From assembly GCA_947623455.1 (NCBI GenBank), contig OX392542.1:12035625-12099624 (forward strand): a stretch of 64,000 bases of DNA, given 5' to 3'. The stretch is from Mimachlamys varia. Taxonomy: Eukaryota > Mollusca > Bivalvia > Pectinida > Pectinidae. The notes under the pieces are model-generated. The model had not been told where the DNA came from. It searched no databases and saw only the letters and a list, made by a program, of their open reading frames with translations. A program made the translations under genes and the position numbers. Below, piece by piece: positions 1 through 13,938 of this stretch (its first letter is position 1; every line of letters begins with the position of its first letter).

Positions 1-730
1 ATGTGAGGTCACGAAGCCGCATGGAATACACAAGAATAAATAATGTTTTTTTTATTCAAATGAAATACATGCTGAGGATTATTGAGTCCATCAAATTATA
101 GATGAGCACGTGGAACGTAAATTGCAATTTTTTAAACACGAAGAGATTTCCTTATAAATGTTGAAATTTACATATAGATAAGGGAGATAACTCTAACTCT
201 CGGGAAACATTTGAAAAAATTCGAGGTATTCCTAATGTTTCGTCCCGCACTGAATTTGCCGGTACGCTCGTCATAAAAAAACCGTCTATGCGACGGAGAA
301 ATTATTGTTAGATGAAACAAAATTAGCATGTAGTGGTGGATTAATATATAAACTTATCAGAAATGTCGGTGTTTAATCTAAGAATTGCACGACAACCTCA
401 CAACAAGTGAGTTATGTGCATTATGTACAAATAGTTGAGAAATAACTTTGGAATACTTCCATTACATTCTGTAATGGGCCGCGGCTCCATATATATAAAC
501 ATTTTTTTTATATACTGACAGAAACTCAAGCAACTGTGATATAACACTCTGTTATACAGTTACTCGAACTTATGAACAAAGAAAAAGAAATGGTTGAACT
601 ATTTTGATATATAAACAATCTTTGAAAATAGTGCTTGCATATAAATTCATAGACTGAGATATATAAGTTGCCGAAAACAAGGTTTGCCGATTGTTCGGCG
701 GCAAAAGAGTCTCATTTCGAGGATTAAACA
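1..730. other. No gene seen
   Basis: AT-rich sequence with no convincing coding segment. AAGGGAGATAACTC-like sequence near 180, common in molluscan repeats, is the only familiar string. Confidence 0.5.
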
Positions 731-3546
731 TAAAACATTTATAAACTGGTAACATACAAACATTGAAATACAGGCAACATACAAACATTGAAATACAGGC
801 AACATACAAACATTGAAATACAGGCAACATACACACATTGATACACAGGTAACATACAAACATTGATATACAGGTAACATACAAACATTGATATACAGGT
901 AACATACAAACATTGAAATACAGGCAACATACAAACATTGATATACAGGTAACATACACACATTGAAATACAGGCAACATACAAACATTGATACACAGGT
1001 AACATACAAACATTGATACACAGGTAACATACAAATATTGATATACAGGTAACATACAAACATTGAAATACAGGCAACATACAAACATTGATACACAGGT
1101 AACATACAAACATTGATATACAGGTAACATACAAACATTGATATACAGGTAACATACAAACATTGATATACAGGTAACATACAAACATTGATATATATGT
1201 AACATAAAAACCTTGGTATACAGGTAACATACACACATTGATATACAGGTAACATACAAACATTGATATACAGGTAACATATAAACATTGGTATACAGGT
1301 AACATACAAACATTGATATACAGGTAACATACAAACATTGATACACAGGTAACATACAAACATTGATATACAAGTAACATGCAAGCATTGATATACAGGT
1401 AACATATAAACCTTGGTATACAGGTGACATACAAACATTGATATACAGGTAACATACAAACCTTGATATACAGCTAACATACAAACATTGATATACAAGT
1501 AACATACAAACATTGATATATAGGTAACATAAAAACCCTGGTATACAGGTAACATACACACATTGATATACAGGTAACATACAAACATTGATATACAGGT
1601 AACATATAAACATTGGTATACAGGTAACATATAAACATTGATATACAGGTAACATACAAACATTGATATACAGGTAACATACAAACATTGATACACAGGT
1701 AACATATAAACCTTGGTATACAGGTAACATACAAACATTGGTATACAGGTAACATACAAACATTGATATACAAGTAACATACAAACATTGGTATACAGGT
1801 AACATACAAACATTGATATACAAGTAACATACAAACATTGATATACAGGTAACATATAAACCTTGGTATACAGGTAACATACAAACATTGATATACAGGT
1901 AACATACAAACATTAATATACAGGTAACATACAAACATTAATATACAGGTAACATACAAATACTGATATACAGGTAACATACAAACATTGATACACAGGT
2001 AACATACAAACATTGACATACAGGTAACATACAAATACTGATATACAGGTAACATACAAACATTGATACACAGGTAACATACAAACATTGACATACAGGT
2101 AACATACAAATACTGATATACAGGTAACATACAAACATTGATACACTGGTGACATACAAACATTGATATACAGGTAACATACAAACATTGACATACAGGT
2201 AACATACAAATACTGATATACAGGTAACATACAAACATTGATACACAGGTAACATACAAACATTGATATTCACGTAACATACAAACATTGATATTCAGCT
2301 AACATACAAATTTTGATATACAGGTAACATAAAAACAGTGATTTACAGGTAACATAAAAACATTTATATACGAATACGAACATTGATATACAATGTACAG
2401 GTGACATACAAACAGTGATTTAAGGTAACATAAAACATTGATATACAAATACAAACATTGATATACAGGTAACATACAAATATGATACATAAATGTAGGT
2501 AACATACAAACATTAATATACTGGAAACATACAAATATTGATATACAAGTAACATACAAACTTTGATATACAGGTAACATACAAACATTGATATACAGGT
2601 GACATACAAACATTGATATACAGGTTACATACAAACATTGATATACAAGTAACATACATGTACAAACATTGATATACAGGTAACCTACAAACATTGATAT
2701 ACAGGTAACATACAAACATTGATATACAGGTGACATACAAACATTGATATACAGGTTACATACAAACATTGATATACAAGTAACATACAAACATTGATAT
2801 ATAGGTAACATAAAAACCCTGGTATACAGGTAACATACAAACATTGATATACAGGTAACCTACAAACATTGATATACAGGTAACATACAAACATTGATAT
2901 ACAGGTAACATAAAAACAGTGATTTACAGGTAACATAAAAACATTTATATACGAATACGAACATTGATATACAATGTACAGGTGACATACAAACAGTGAT
3001 TTAAGGTAACATAAAACATTGATATACAAATACAAACATTGATATACAGGTAACATACAAATATGATACATAAATGTAGGTAACATACAAACATTAATAT
3101 ACTGGAAACATACAAATATTGATATACAAGTAACATACAAACTTTGATATACAGGTAACATACAAACATTGATATACAGGTGACATACAAACATTGATAT
3201 ACAGGTTACATACAAACATTGATATACAAGTAACATACATGTACAAACATTGATATACAGGTAACCTACAAACATTGATATACAGGTAACATACAAACAT
3301 TGATATACAGGTGACATACAAACATTGATATACAGGTTACATACAAACATTGATATACAAGTAACATACAAACATTGATATATAGGTAACATAAAAACCC
3401 TGGTATACAGGTAACATACAAACATTGATATACAGGTAACCTACAAACATTGATATACAGGTAACATACAAACATTGATATACAGGTAACATACAAACAT
3501 TGATATAAACATTGATATACAGGTAACATACAAACATTGGTAAACA
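731..3546. repeat. 25-bp minisatellite, about 110 units
   Basis: Tandem units built on aacattgatatacaggtaac followed by ataca. A block of about 581 bp is duplicated within it: sequence from about 2340 recurs from about 2921. The minus strand is nearly stop-free in all three frames because neither strand-specific unit creates stops, so long open frames here are not genes. Confidence 0.97.
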
Positions 3547-4707
3547 AGGAAGTACTTATTCTGATTTGATTGTACGATTACAGGGACTAATATTTAGATA
3601 CATTGTAAGTAATAAAAGAAAATACAAGCGTGTACTCACGTTCCAGAAAAGAAGTACTATCAACGTCGTCAGACGTCAAATGAATGTGGTACAATACAGT
3701 ATCTATACACTGTTATAAATTGCGAACCCGCAACCTCTTAAAAAAACACTTCAGCGTGATGAACAGCAGGCGTGACTCTGTATACGCATTGCTAGACCAC
3801 TACTAGGTAATGGCAGCCGCTGACATTCCATATTATTAGAGGAAATGACCTATATGTGCCAGACAACAGCTGTGTGCAGTAGATGATGATCATGTTCCAA
3901 ATACAAAAATTAAGATTCTCTGTAACTTACGGAAGTTTACCATCAGTTTGATGCCTATCATTGCATGTTACGTTGGATTGGTTTTTGTTCCGAGAACAAA
4001 AATACGGGAAACCCGCAACTTAAAAAGTTAATTTCTGAAGCGTTAAACTCGTTTAATTTGATAGTACTAAGTCTAGTGGTTGTTTATCAGTGACTCCGAC
4101 ATTCTCATTACTGGTACGTTCTACGTCAAAGGGAGCCGACAGATAAAAGGTACTTCAGATTCTAACGACGCCGCTATTTAAACAATTGAAGTTCAGTAAA
4201 TGTTGTTATGGCTCTATAACACACATAGCTACTGGGAACAAACTTAGTGAATCCGGTGTTCAGTAGCTATGCTTTATTACGTTATTTCGAACAGTTTTTA
4301 TCCTGCAAATCACGCGTTGACAACAATGACAATGATTACGTCACAAAAGAGATAAAGTTCGTTACTTCAGTAAATGCTGTTATAGTCTCATACCAGCATT
4401 AAGGACGCTCGACCCTATGTAATACACAAGTTTTGATTCTCATTTTGTGGTGACGTACAAAATGTAGCTTCCTATTTGTGTACCCGGTCCTTGAAACGGG
4501 GTATCAAATTCGTGCTACACAGAGATATGTCGCGATGTCAACAATAGCGCGATGAGAAGGGACGGTTCAAGATTACGAGGAATTAAAGTATTGTCACGAC
4601 CACTCCTATTGCAAAACAACAACAAAAATAGATGTACACGATTTCGACACATCATCGGACACTGAGAGCGACGACAACAGTATAGAAAAAGAATGCTTAG
4701 ATTTTTA
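3547..4707. other. No gene seen
   Basis: About 1.2 kb of non-repetitive sequence without a recognisable gene, RNA or element. Confidence 0.5.
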
Positions 4708-7436
4708 GGTCATCTGACCCGAAGGGTCAGGATGACCTATAGTCATCGTGCTTCGTCCGTCGTCGTCCGCCGTCCGCCGTCCGCCGTGCGCCGTGCGCCG
4801 TCAGTAAACTTTTCATTTCAAAATGCTACTCCTCCTTCATTTCTTAATGGATCACCACCAAATTTGGTGTGAAGCATCATTGGGGGAGGGCGATCAGATT
4901 TTATATAAATGAGGCTGATCCGACCCCTGGGGCCATAGGGGCGGGGCCCGAAAAGGGAAACTTTGCTGAATTTTTGCTTTAAATTCCTACTCCTCCTTAA
5001 TACTTGAATGGATTACATCCAAATTTGGTGTGAAGCATCATTTGGGGAGGGCGATCAGATTTTATATATATGAGGCTGATCCGACCCCTGGGGCCAGAGG
5101 GGTAGGGCCCCAAAAGGGGAACTTTGCTGAATTTTTGCTTTAAATTCCTACTCCTCCTTAATACTTGAATGGATTGCATCCAAATTTGGTGTGAAACATC
5201 ATTTGGGGAGGGCAATCAGATTTTATATAAATGAGGCTGATCCGACCCCTGGGGCCATAGGGGCGGGGCCTCAAAAAGGGGACTTTGCTGAATTTTTACT
5301 TTAAAATCCTACTCCTCCTTAATGCTTGAATGGATTGCATCCAAATTTGATGTGAAGCATCATTTGGGGAGGGCGATCAGATTTTATATAAATGAGGCTG
5401 ATCCAACCCTTGGGGCCATAGGGGCGGGGCCTCCAAAAGGGGACTTTGCTGAATTTTTACTTTAAAATCCTACTCCTCCTTAATGCTTGAATGGATTGCA
5501 TCCAAATTTGATGTGAAGCATCATTTGGGGAGGGCGATCAGATTTTATATAAATGAGGCTGATCCAACCCTTGGGGCCAGAGGGGCGGGGCCCGAAAAGG
5601 GGAACTTTGCTGAATTTTTGCTTTAAATTCCTACTCCTCCTTAATACTTGAATGGATTACATCCAAATTTGATGTGAAGCATCATTTGGGGAGGGCGATC
5701 AGATTTTATATATATGAGGCTGATCCGACTCCTGGGGCCAGAGGGGTAGGGCCCGAAAAGGGGAACTTTGCTGAATTTTTGCTTTAAATTCCTACTCCTC
5801 CTTAATACTTGAATGGATTGCATCCAAATTTGGTGTGAAACATCATTTGGGGAGGGCAATCAGATTTTATATAAATGAGGCTGATCCGACCCCTGGGGCC
5901 ATAGGGGCGGGGCCTCAAAAAGGGGACTTTGCTGAATTGTTACTTTAAAATCCTACTCCTCCTTAATGCTTGAATGGATTGCATCCAAATTTGATGTGAA
6001 GCATCATTTGGGGAGGGCGATCAGATTTTATATAAATGAGGCTGATCCAACCCTTGGGGCCATAGGGGCGGGGCCTCAAAAAGGGGACTTTGCTGAATTT
6101 TTGCTTTAAAATCCTACTCCTCCTTAATACTTGAATGGATTACATCCAAATTTGATGTGAAGCATCATTTGGGGAGGGCGATCAGATTTTATATAAATGA
6201 GGCTGATCCAACCCTTGGGGCCAGAGGGGCGGGGCCCGAAAAGGGGAACTTTGCTGAATTTTTGCTTTAAATTCCTACTCCTCCTTAATACTTGAATGGA
6301 TTACATCCAAATTTGATGTGAAGCATCATTTGGGGAGGGCAATCAGATTTTATATAAATGAGGCTGATCCAACCCCTGGGGCCAGAGGGGCGGGGCCCGA
6401 AAAGGGGAACTTTGCTGAATTTTTGCTTTAAATTCCTACTCCTCCTTAATACTTGAATGGATTACATCCAAATTTGGTGTGAAGCATCATTTGGGGAGGG
6501 CGATCAGATTTTATATATATGAGGCTGATCCGACTCCTGGGGCCAGAGGGGTAGGGCCCGAAAAGGGGAACTTTGCTGAATTTTTGCTTTAAATTTCTAC
6601 TCCTCCTTAATACTTGAACGGATTGCATCCAAATTTGGTGTGAAACATCATTTGGGGAGGGCAATCAGATTTTATATAAATGAGGCTGATCCGACCCCTG
6701 GGGCCATAGGGGCAGGGCATCAAAAAGGGGACTTTGCTGAATTTTTACTTTAAAATCCTACTCCTCCTTAATGCTTGAATGGATTGCATCCAAATTTGAT
6801 GTGAAGCATCATTTGGGGAGGGCGATCAGATTTTATATAAATGAGGCTGATCCAACCCTTGGGGCCATAGGGGCGGGGTCTCCAAAAGGGGACTTTGCTG
6901 AATTTTTGCTTTAAAATCCTACTCCTCTTTAATGCTTGAATGGATTGCATCCAAATTTGATGTGAAGCATCATTTGGGAAGGGCGATCAGATTTTATATA
7001 AATGAGGCTGATCCAACCCTTGGGACCAGAGGGGCGGGGCCTCAAAAGGGGAACTTTGCTGAATTTTAAAGATTAGTAAAATACCTGTTAACATACACTG
7101 AAGGATAGAAATTTCTGAAAGTGAAAGTAGTTGTGATACAGTCTTGTATTCCACAATGCTGGTATACATTTACTATAGCTAAGACGCTTTTGATTTTGCA
7201 ATGCCAATCAAATAGGAGATTACCAAATCATTGCAAAGTGTATAACAAGCATGGCCGATATGTTGTTCATTGCTTTGACAACACCATAAATAAATTTCGT
7301 AACCGACTCTAGATCTGAACAGATAGTTTATGACAATGATGCTGGTTTGAACACTTTTGAACTAAGGGGTGTGTCCCTGCTATAAGTGTTTGCAATTGTC
7401 AGATGACCGTTTAGGCCCATGGGCCTCTTGTTACAA
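4708..7436. mobile_element. Non-autonomous element with ~161-bp internal tandem repeats
   Basis: Opens with ggtcatctgac (4708-4718), part of an imperfect hairpin, and closes with the inverse gtcagatgacc (7398-7408), followed by the perfect palindrome aggcccatgggcct (7413-7426) and CTTGTT. Near the left end is a CCGTC/CCGCC cluster (4751-4801). The body is about 14 units of 161 bp (4823-7065), each with a conserved run such as gcatcatttggggagggcga. This resembles the bivalve pearl/Helitron-like and MITE elements that carry ~160-bp core repeats (from memory). There is no coding capacity. The exact ends and transposition class are uncertain. Confidence 0.75.
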
Positions 7437-7794
7437 AATAATCTCTACCTGGTAGCATGATCAACATATTCAAGTTTTAAGGAAATCTAGCGGTTAATTG
7501 CGAAATGGTCGAGCCCCCTTAAATGCATGCATCGGATTGTATTACAAGAATACAAGCTTCAAGACACAAGAAACTTTATTTGATAGTCGCATATAGAAAC
7601 AAAAGAAAATTTTAGCGCTGTGGCGCTATTTCTGCGACAAACTTTGTAAAAAACAAACATAGAAACAAGGTATTTAACCAAAAGCATAGACAGAAAACAA
7701 AAGCTTTCTCATTCCAAATAGGCTGAGAAAAACTATAAGAAGGTGATGGACTGTAATGTTAAAAGGCATAGAAAAACAAAATAAGGAGAAACAT

Positions 7795-8415
7795 GCGTAA
7801 TCTTAGAAGTACAAACCCAAAAGAATATTGGAAACTTTTAAATTCATGTTATAAAAGCAAACACTCTGATAATGCTGGTATATCTATGAAAGTCTGTACG
7901 AGTTTTTCAAAGACTTAACTCTGAAAATATTGATCAATTAAATGAAGAGGATGTTTATCTAAATAAACCGGAGGTAGATCAAATAAATCATATGATAAAT
8001 GTATCTATTACTAAAGAGGAAATAGAATCCTAAATGAAGAAGTTAAAAAAAAAAAAAAACATTTGGTAATGATGATATTATAAATGAGTGCTTAAAATTC
8101 TCAATCCCAAAGTTAATCGATGTTTATGTTAAATTCTTTAAAGTGGCCATCTACTTGAGGCGTTGTTAACAGGCAATATAGTCCCTATCTACAAAAATAA
8201 GGGTGAGGAAACTGACCCAAAGAGCTGCTTTGGAAAATTTTCAAGTGATAGACTGCAAACATTTTCATATGAAGTTAATTTGATAGATGAAAACCTGACT
8301 GGGTTAAGAAAGGGTTATTTAACCCTAGATAACACTTTTGTTTTAAACGCACTTTGTTGTTTGATGAAAAATTTTGAAAAAAGAAGCTATATACTGTATT
8401 TATTGATTTCGAAAA
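7795..8415 (+). pseudogene. Non-LTR retrotransposon reverse transcriptase, 5' fragment
   Basis: Degenerate coding sequence in shifting frames: NPKEYWKLLNS near 7815, then LTGNIVPIYKNKGEETDPKS (from 8166), GLRKGYLTLDNTFVLNAL, and FIDFEK (to 8415), the first half of RT motif A. Several stops and frameshifts make it inactive. It resumes after a SINE at about 8910. The clade (CR1/Jockey-like) is a guess from the motif wording. Confidence 0.8.
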
Positions 8416-8907
8416 TAATATTTAAATATACAACATTTGATATAGCGCCCTATCTAGCTAACATAAGCCACTCTAAAACGCTTTACAATACATAGATGTA
8501 CAATTATCATACAATCAATACAATTAACACATACAGTTCTATCATATACAATTCTGAGGAGTTCGCAGGAGCTGCCTTATCTGGCGCTAACTACTTGTCC
8601 TGTACCACCTGGCAAATATCTCCATATGTGTGTGTATGTATGTGTGTGTACAGGAGATGAATTGTGTTCTGTTTGTAGTGGGACCGTGTTTCCAACGGCA
8701 TCATTTAGAGTGCCACCTCACTTGAATGCTACAGTACAGATACTGCAACACCCAACTCAGACCATTTTATACTCCACCTGGGTTGTTGGAGTTGTGTGGG
8801 CAGGAGAAAAACACTTTCTCTGAATGTTCCATGTGATGACGATTACGGGGATCGAACCCGGCCGCCTGCATGGAAGGGCGGAGGTTACCCACTCGACCAA
8901 TCCGCCC
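8416..8907 (-). mobile_element. tRNA-derived SINE inserted in RT motif A
   Basis: On the minus strand it begins with a tRNA-like head at 8907. The A box is tggtcgagtggg (8899-8888) and the B box is ggggttcgatccc-like (8859-8847). A roughly 400-base body follows, with a short TG-rich stretch (8625-8652). The tail near 8470-8416 reads gggcgctatatcaaatg then A/T-rich, a common metazoan SINE tail type. The acceptor stem of a true tRNA is missing on the 3' side, so this is not a tRNA gene. Both flanks share only a short A run, so the duplication is not clear. Confidence 0.8.
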
Positions 8908-10290
8908 ATAAAAGGCTTTCGATAAGGTGTGGAGAACTGGGTTGTGGCATAAAATGAACATTAATGCAGTTAATGGTTAAGTATTTGACATAATATTTAA
9001 TATGTACCAAGGAATCAAATCTAGAGTAGTGATGAATTCTTAGAAATCTCCATATTTCCCCATATAATAATGGCCTCCGCCAAGGGGAAATTTATCACCT
9101 TTTCTGTTTTCCATGTTTGTATCTTAATGACCTGGAAAGATTCATGATTGAAATAATGCCTTGGGCCTAAACTGTATAAGTGAATATTTTGAGCAAAACA
9201 TAAATATGTACATCAACACCTTACTTCTGTGATATGTAGCTGATACTGTCCTATTGTCGGAGAGTGTTGATGATTTACAAACACAACTAGAGAGCTTCTA
9301 TGACTATTGTAAAAGATGGAGGCTCAAAGTTAATGTTGCCAAAACAAAAGCGATGGATTTTTCAAGAAGCCGCCTCAACATTGGCCTGAATTTTCGCAGA
9401 TGAACAAATGTATATGTTGACCATTTTAACTATCTAGGTGTTGTCTTCACACGCATCGGTTCCTTTACTAAAACAATAAATAACAACACCCATAAGCAAC
9501 TATTGCAATGTTTGATATCCTGAGGGAAGGGAGACAACTCAACCTATCTATCAGCTGTCAGTATGGCCTCTTTGAAAAAATTGTGAAACCTATTCTCCTA
9601 TATAGATGTGAAATATGGGGTTTAATTAAAAGTGACATTGTAGAGAATGTTCATATGAAGTTTTGTAAATATTCCTTTGCGTACCTGGTTGCAGCAAGCT
9701 AATATTGACCCTGTATGGGTATGTAATTATGTAAAATATAACGTGAAAGGCCAGTTTATACAAGAATGGAAATATAATGTAGAAAACTCGTTTAAAGCGT
9801 CATGTTACCGAATTTTTCAAAAAGAATTGTGTTTTGAAAACTACCTTGATATTTTGAATGTGAAAAATGCAAAAATGTTGTATACAATTTAGAATTTGTA
9901 ATCATAAATTACTAATTGAAACTGGCAGGTGGAAAAAAAATAAGGTAGAACTGAACCGATGTGTAAATTGTTTAGAAGTAATGAAATTGGTGATGAGTTT
10001 CATTATATATTGGAATATTAAGAATTTAATATACAAAGACGAAATTTACTTGGCAAATACTACCGTGAAAGAGTTAATACTTTGAAATAGTCTTCTGTGA
10101 TAAATTGTCCAAGCACAAGAAAGCTCAGAAATGTATGTTAGCTTATCAAATGTGTTAATGATTAAGTCTGTTCTCCTGAAATGTGTAAATCCAAAATTAC
10201 AATTTATATCTGTTCCATACTGTTATGAACACACAAACAAAATATTGTACTATTATGTATTATCTGTACCACTAAGTTGGTTTGTTTGAG
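8908..10290 (+). pseudogene. Non-LTR retrotransposon, 3' fragment
   Basis: Continues the RT: KAFDKVWRTGLWHKMN directly after the SINE, then a mutated YADD box read as YVADTVLLSES (from 9233), LKVNVAKTKAM, FNYLGVVFT, ILLYRCEIWG and a C-terminal CVNCLEV...FI region (near 9960-10010) corresponding to the family's Cys-rich tail. Stops and frameshifts throughout show it is dead. The likely 3' end is near the gaatcttgaatcatgaatct sequence at ~10300. Confidence 0.8.
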
Positions 10291-10316
10291 AAATCAATGA
10301 ATCTTGAATCATGAAT

Positions 10317-11485
10317 CTAGAAACACCTATTAATCAAGGTAGCTAGAAACACCTTGGTATGCTTTAAATAAATGTTTACTCAGACAAATAAAACAAAAGA
10401 AAACAGAAAACACCTCAGAATTCTAGAACCACGTGTTAATTCAAGATTATAGAAACACGTGTTAAATCAGAATCATAGAAACACGTGTTAACTCAGAATT
10501 ATAGAAACACGTTTTAACTTAGAATTCTAGAACCACGTGTTAACTCAGATAAATAGAAACACGGGGTAACTCAGAATTCTAGAAACACCTGTTTACTCGG
10601 AATTCTAGAAACACATGTTAACTCAGAATTCTAGAAACACGTATAAACTTAGAATTTTAGAAACACGTGTTAACTCAGAATTCTAGAAACACGTGTTAAC
10701 TCAGAATTCTAGAAACACCTGTTTACTCGGAATTCTAGAAACACATGTTAACTCAGAATTCTAGAAACACGTATAAACTTAGAATTTTAGAAACACGTGT
10801 TAACTCAGAATTCTAGAAACACATGTTAACTCAGAATTCTAGAAACACGTGTTAATTCAGAATTATAGAAACACGTGTTAACTCAGATAACTAGAAACAC
10901 CTGTTAAATCAGATAACTAGAAACACGTGTTAACTCAAAATTCTAGAAACACGTGGTAACTCAGAATTATAGAAACATGTGTTGAATCAAAATTCTAAAA
11001 ATACGTGTTAACTCAGAATCATTGAAACACGTGTTAACTCAGAATTATATAAACACGTGTTAAATCAGAATTCTAGAAACACGTGTTAACTCAGAATTCT
11101 AGAAACACGTGTTAACTCAGAATCATTGAAACACGTGTTAAGTCAGAAGTATAGAAACACGTGTTAACTCAGAATTCTAGAAACACGTGTTAATTTAGAA
11201 TTATAGAAACACGTGTTAACTCAGGTAACTAGAAACACCTGTTAAATGAGAATGATAGAAACACGTGTTAACGCAGAAGTATAGAAACACGTGTTAACTC
11301 AGAATTATAGAAACACGTATTAATTCAGAATGCTAGAAACACGTGTTAAATCAGAATTCTAGAAACACGTGTTAACTCAGGTTTATAGAAACACGTGTTA
11401 AATCAGAATTCTAGAAACACGTGTTAATTCAAAATTATAGAAACACGTGTTTACTCAGATATCTGGAAACATCTGTACACTCAGG
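10317..11485. repeat. 26-bp minisatellite with CACGTG in most units
   Basis: Around 42 units of core agaaacacgtgttaactcag plus aattct, with degenerate units before 10410. Most units carry the palindrome acacgtgt. It lies about 13 kb upstream of the sulfotransferase gene. Confidence 0.95.
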
Positions 11486-12765
11486 TTGATAATCCGCCAA
11501 TAAACGTTATGATGTATTGACCGTGGTCCCCCTAAACCTACTAGTATTATTATATATATCTACCACAACTGTCACATGTAATCTCAGCAGATTACTTCCT
11601 CACTATAGATGTTCTCTCCAGAACACAGGCAATTTCAATAACTCCTGTTCCTACATCTCTATCTGAATTCCTGGTAAATCTGACATACACTTATCTATCC
11701 ATCTATTTTAGAATATCATTTCCCTGTCTCAATATTTGCAAATACAGTATTTCTTATATTGTTACAAGAATCACATACACTCTATTTCAAATAACTGTCG
11801 CACCAGAGATTATTACAAGAGTTCAGTAGACAAAACTATGTATGTTTGAAATTTTCAACGATTTACAATACGTTTTCAAGTAAATGTTGTGATAGATCGA
11901 CTACGACAATTTACCGAGATAAAAAAAAAACGCTACCTTCATTCTAGTTCATGTCAACTTAAAACTAATCAAGATATTGAATAACTATAATGCTAAAAGT
12001 GTCGTTATTTCTTATGAAATTAAAACGATTGTAAGATCTTTTTCCTAACACATTCAAGATTTGTGAAACTCATTCTGTAAAACGACCCTTTTTTGCACCA
12101 AAGAAATTTAAAAAGCCGCCATTTTGACTGCAATGGCGCCACAATAGAATTGAACCTTACAAAAAAATCAAAGGGCTAGTAAGTCGTATTACATGGATAG
12201 ATGCACAAGACAATACGATATTGGTATACTCACTTGGTAACACGGTGCATTATGTGATAAAATGTATTATATTTATACCGCATGACTTAGTTAAGAACAT
12301 TGAGGATTTGTGTTTTTTTTTTTAAATCAACGCGCAAACATTGATTTGTAGCTACTCTATAACACCGTTCACTGATCACATAATACAAAGCCAGCACTTA
12401 CGGTAAACATATGATTTAAATCTTATTGAATATCGATAAAGAAAAAAATGCTTATAACGTGTAATGGACAATAGGCGTACAACATCTTTTTTTTTATCCG
12501 GAACCCAGCTTTTGATAAAATTTAGAATAGTGCACGACACCTTTTGTGAAAATGATAGTTTTTAATCAAATCTGCAGTATGTCTTACCGCCACTAGCTGT
12601 GAGGGAGTAAACGGATCACGAATAATGTGCCATATGTTCTTAAATAAAACGCTGTTGGATAATTGAATCAAAAGGATTTTAGAATAACTCCCAAGTCACC
12701 ATGATCTTGTTCAAGGTCCTCATACACATAAGGCCCACCTGGACGTGTTGTAACTAATATTTCTT
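11486..12765. other. No gene seen
   Basis: About 1.3 kb of AT-rich sequence with no recognisable gene or repeat family. Confidence 0.5.
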
Positions 12766-12769
12766 TTAA

Positions 12770-13119
12770 AGGCCCAATATACGCAATTTCAGGAAATTTT
12801 TCGTGATTCTGAAAAATTCTGAAAAAAATCTAGTTGTTAACCATGCAAAAATAAGCCTAAAACGAAGTTAATCTGAGCGGTTATTAACAAGAAACCCTTG
12901 ACAGAAAAATCCAAAGAATTGAAAATAATTAAGTTGTGGCCCACTTCAATAACAAGCCGAATTAAGAAGACGGTTCAAAATGGACGCATGTTTACAAATA
13001 CCGAGATTCAACTGCTACTGTAACGGTCACCGCGTAAGAAGTCATCTTGAATATTGATGATAAGTTATTAGGCTTAATTTTCGCTTCAAATTTTGCCGAA
13101 AGTTACGTATATTGGGCCT
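12770..13119. mobile_element. TTAA-flanked MITE, copy 1 (350 bp)
   Basis: Ends are AGGCCCAATATACG and its inverse CGTATATTGGGCCT, and TTAA sits on both sides (12766-12769, 13120-13123). The TTAA duplication is the hallmark of piggyBac-type transposition. It has no coding capacity. A second copy in inverse orientation lies at 62369-62753. Confidence 0.88.
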
Positions 13120-13157
13120 TTAAGACATAGCTTCCAGAGCGTCCCTGAACGTTACCA

Positions 13158-13430
13158 GATGGACGTTTTTGAGTATGCTTATTAGTAGTCTAACGTTTAA
13201 TTAAGAATGATGACTCGGTTCTCATTTTGAGGACTTGACGTTTACCTGTATGTGACTAAGATTTACATAGCGCGTGTTGTCGATGTAGTAGAGGACGGTT
13301 ACTCTTCCAGAACACCTGGTCGTATTTTCTTGTACTTTTATAAGGGTCTCCAAGTAAATCGTTTCTTTGTTGATATTCCCATCTGGTTTAAGCGATTTCG
13401 GGTGCGGAATATGGTTTTGTTGACGTTTTG
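13158..13430. repeat. Dispersed repeat, copy A
   Basis: About 270 bp that recurs at 55408-55680 in the same orientation. Shared runs include gatggacgtttttgagtatg, actcggttctcattttga and aacacctggtc. The class is unknown and neither copy has an intact frame. Confidence 0.85.
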
Positions 13431-13796
13431 GTATTCTCTGTTGTTTTTCAATAAGTATAGGGATATCTGATATATACTACCAGGTTTACACTTTATCGTA
13501 TATGACGCAAGGTAAAGGCCAAGACGAAGGGACAAATCGACCATCTCCATCATCTTTAAAGTAGATAGAGGATGATCACTGGTTTCCCGTTTATCAAATA
13601 TCAAATATAGGTCACCAGTATGGCAGTATGAATGCTATTTTTATTACATGTTCGAGATTCTCAAAAGCATTTTGGTCTGATTCATTTTTAAAATCTGGGG
13701 TTACAACTGATCCTGATGTGCCTAAGACGTATAGAATACTAATATGCTGCAAGACAAAGTTCTATTTCTTTTAAAATATAGTAACAATACATAGAG

Positions 13797-13938
13797 GATA
13801 TTTAACAGTGTCTTCAGTATAACCAAATATATTTCAAGAGTGTGGCTAATATTTTGATATTTTAGTGAAAAATATCAAATAATTAGCCACACGAGTGAAA
13901 TATGTTTTGTATTACTGAAGAAACTGTTAAATATTCCG
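13797..13938. repeat. Near-perfect palindrome (fold-back element), 142 bp
   Basis: Left arm starts ggatatttaacagt; right arm ends actgttaaatattcc. The arms pair to the centre, where atttgatattt closes a short loop. A similar left-arm sequence beginning catagaggatat recurs at about 60533, suggesting a dispersed family. Confidence 0.85.

Noticed and set aside
570..3547. Many overlapping minus-strand open frames up to 454 codons, rich in Cys/Tyr/Val
   Set aside because: They tile the 25-bp minisatellite. The unit is not a multiple of three and has no stop in any minus frame, so all three frames are open with the same 25-residue period.
4997..7169. Repeated ~60-72-codon minus-strand frames
   Set aside because: Recurrent shadows of the 161-bp repeat unit in a non-autonomous element.
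8839..8907. Possible tRNA gene on the minus strand
   Set aside because: A and B boxes are present but the 3' acceptor strand is missing and a long SINE body follows.
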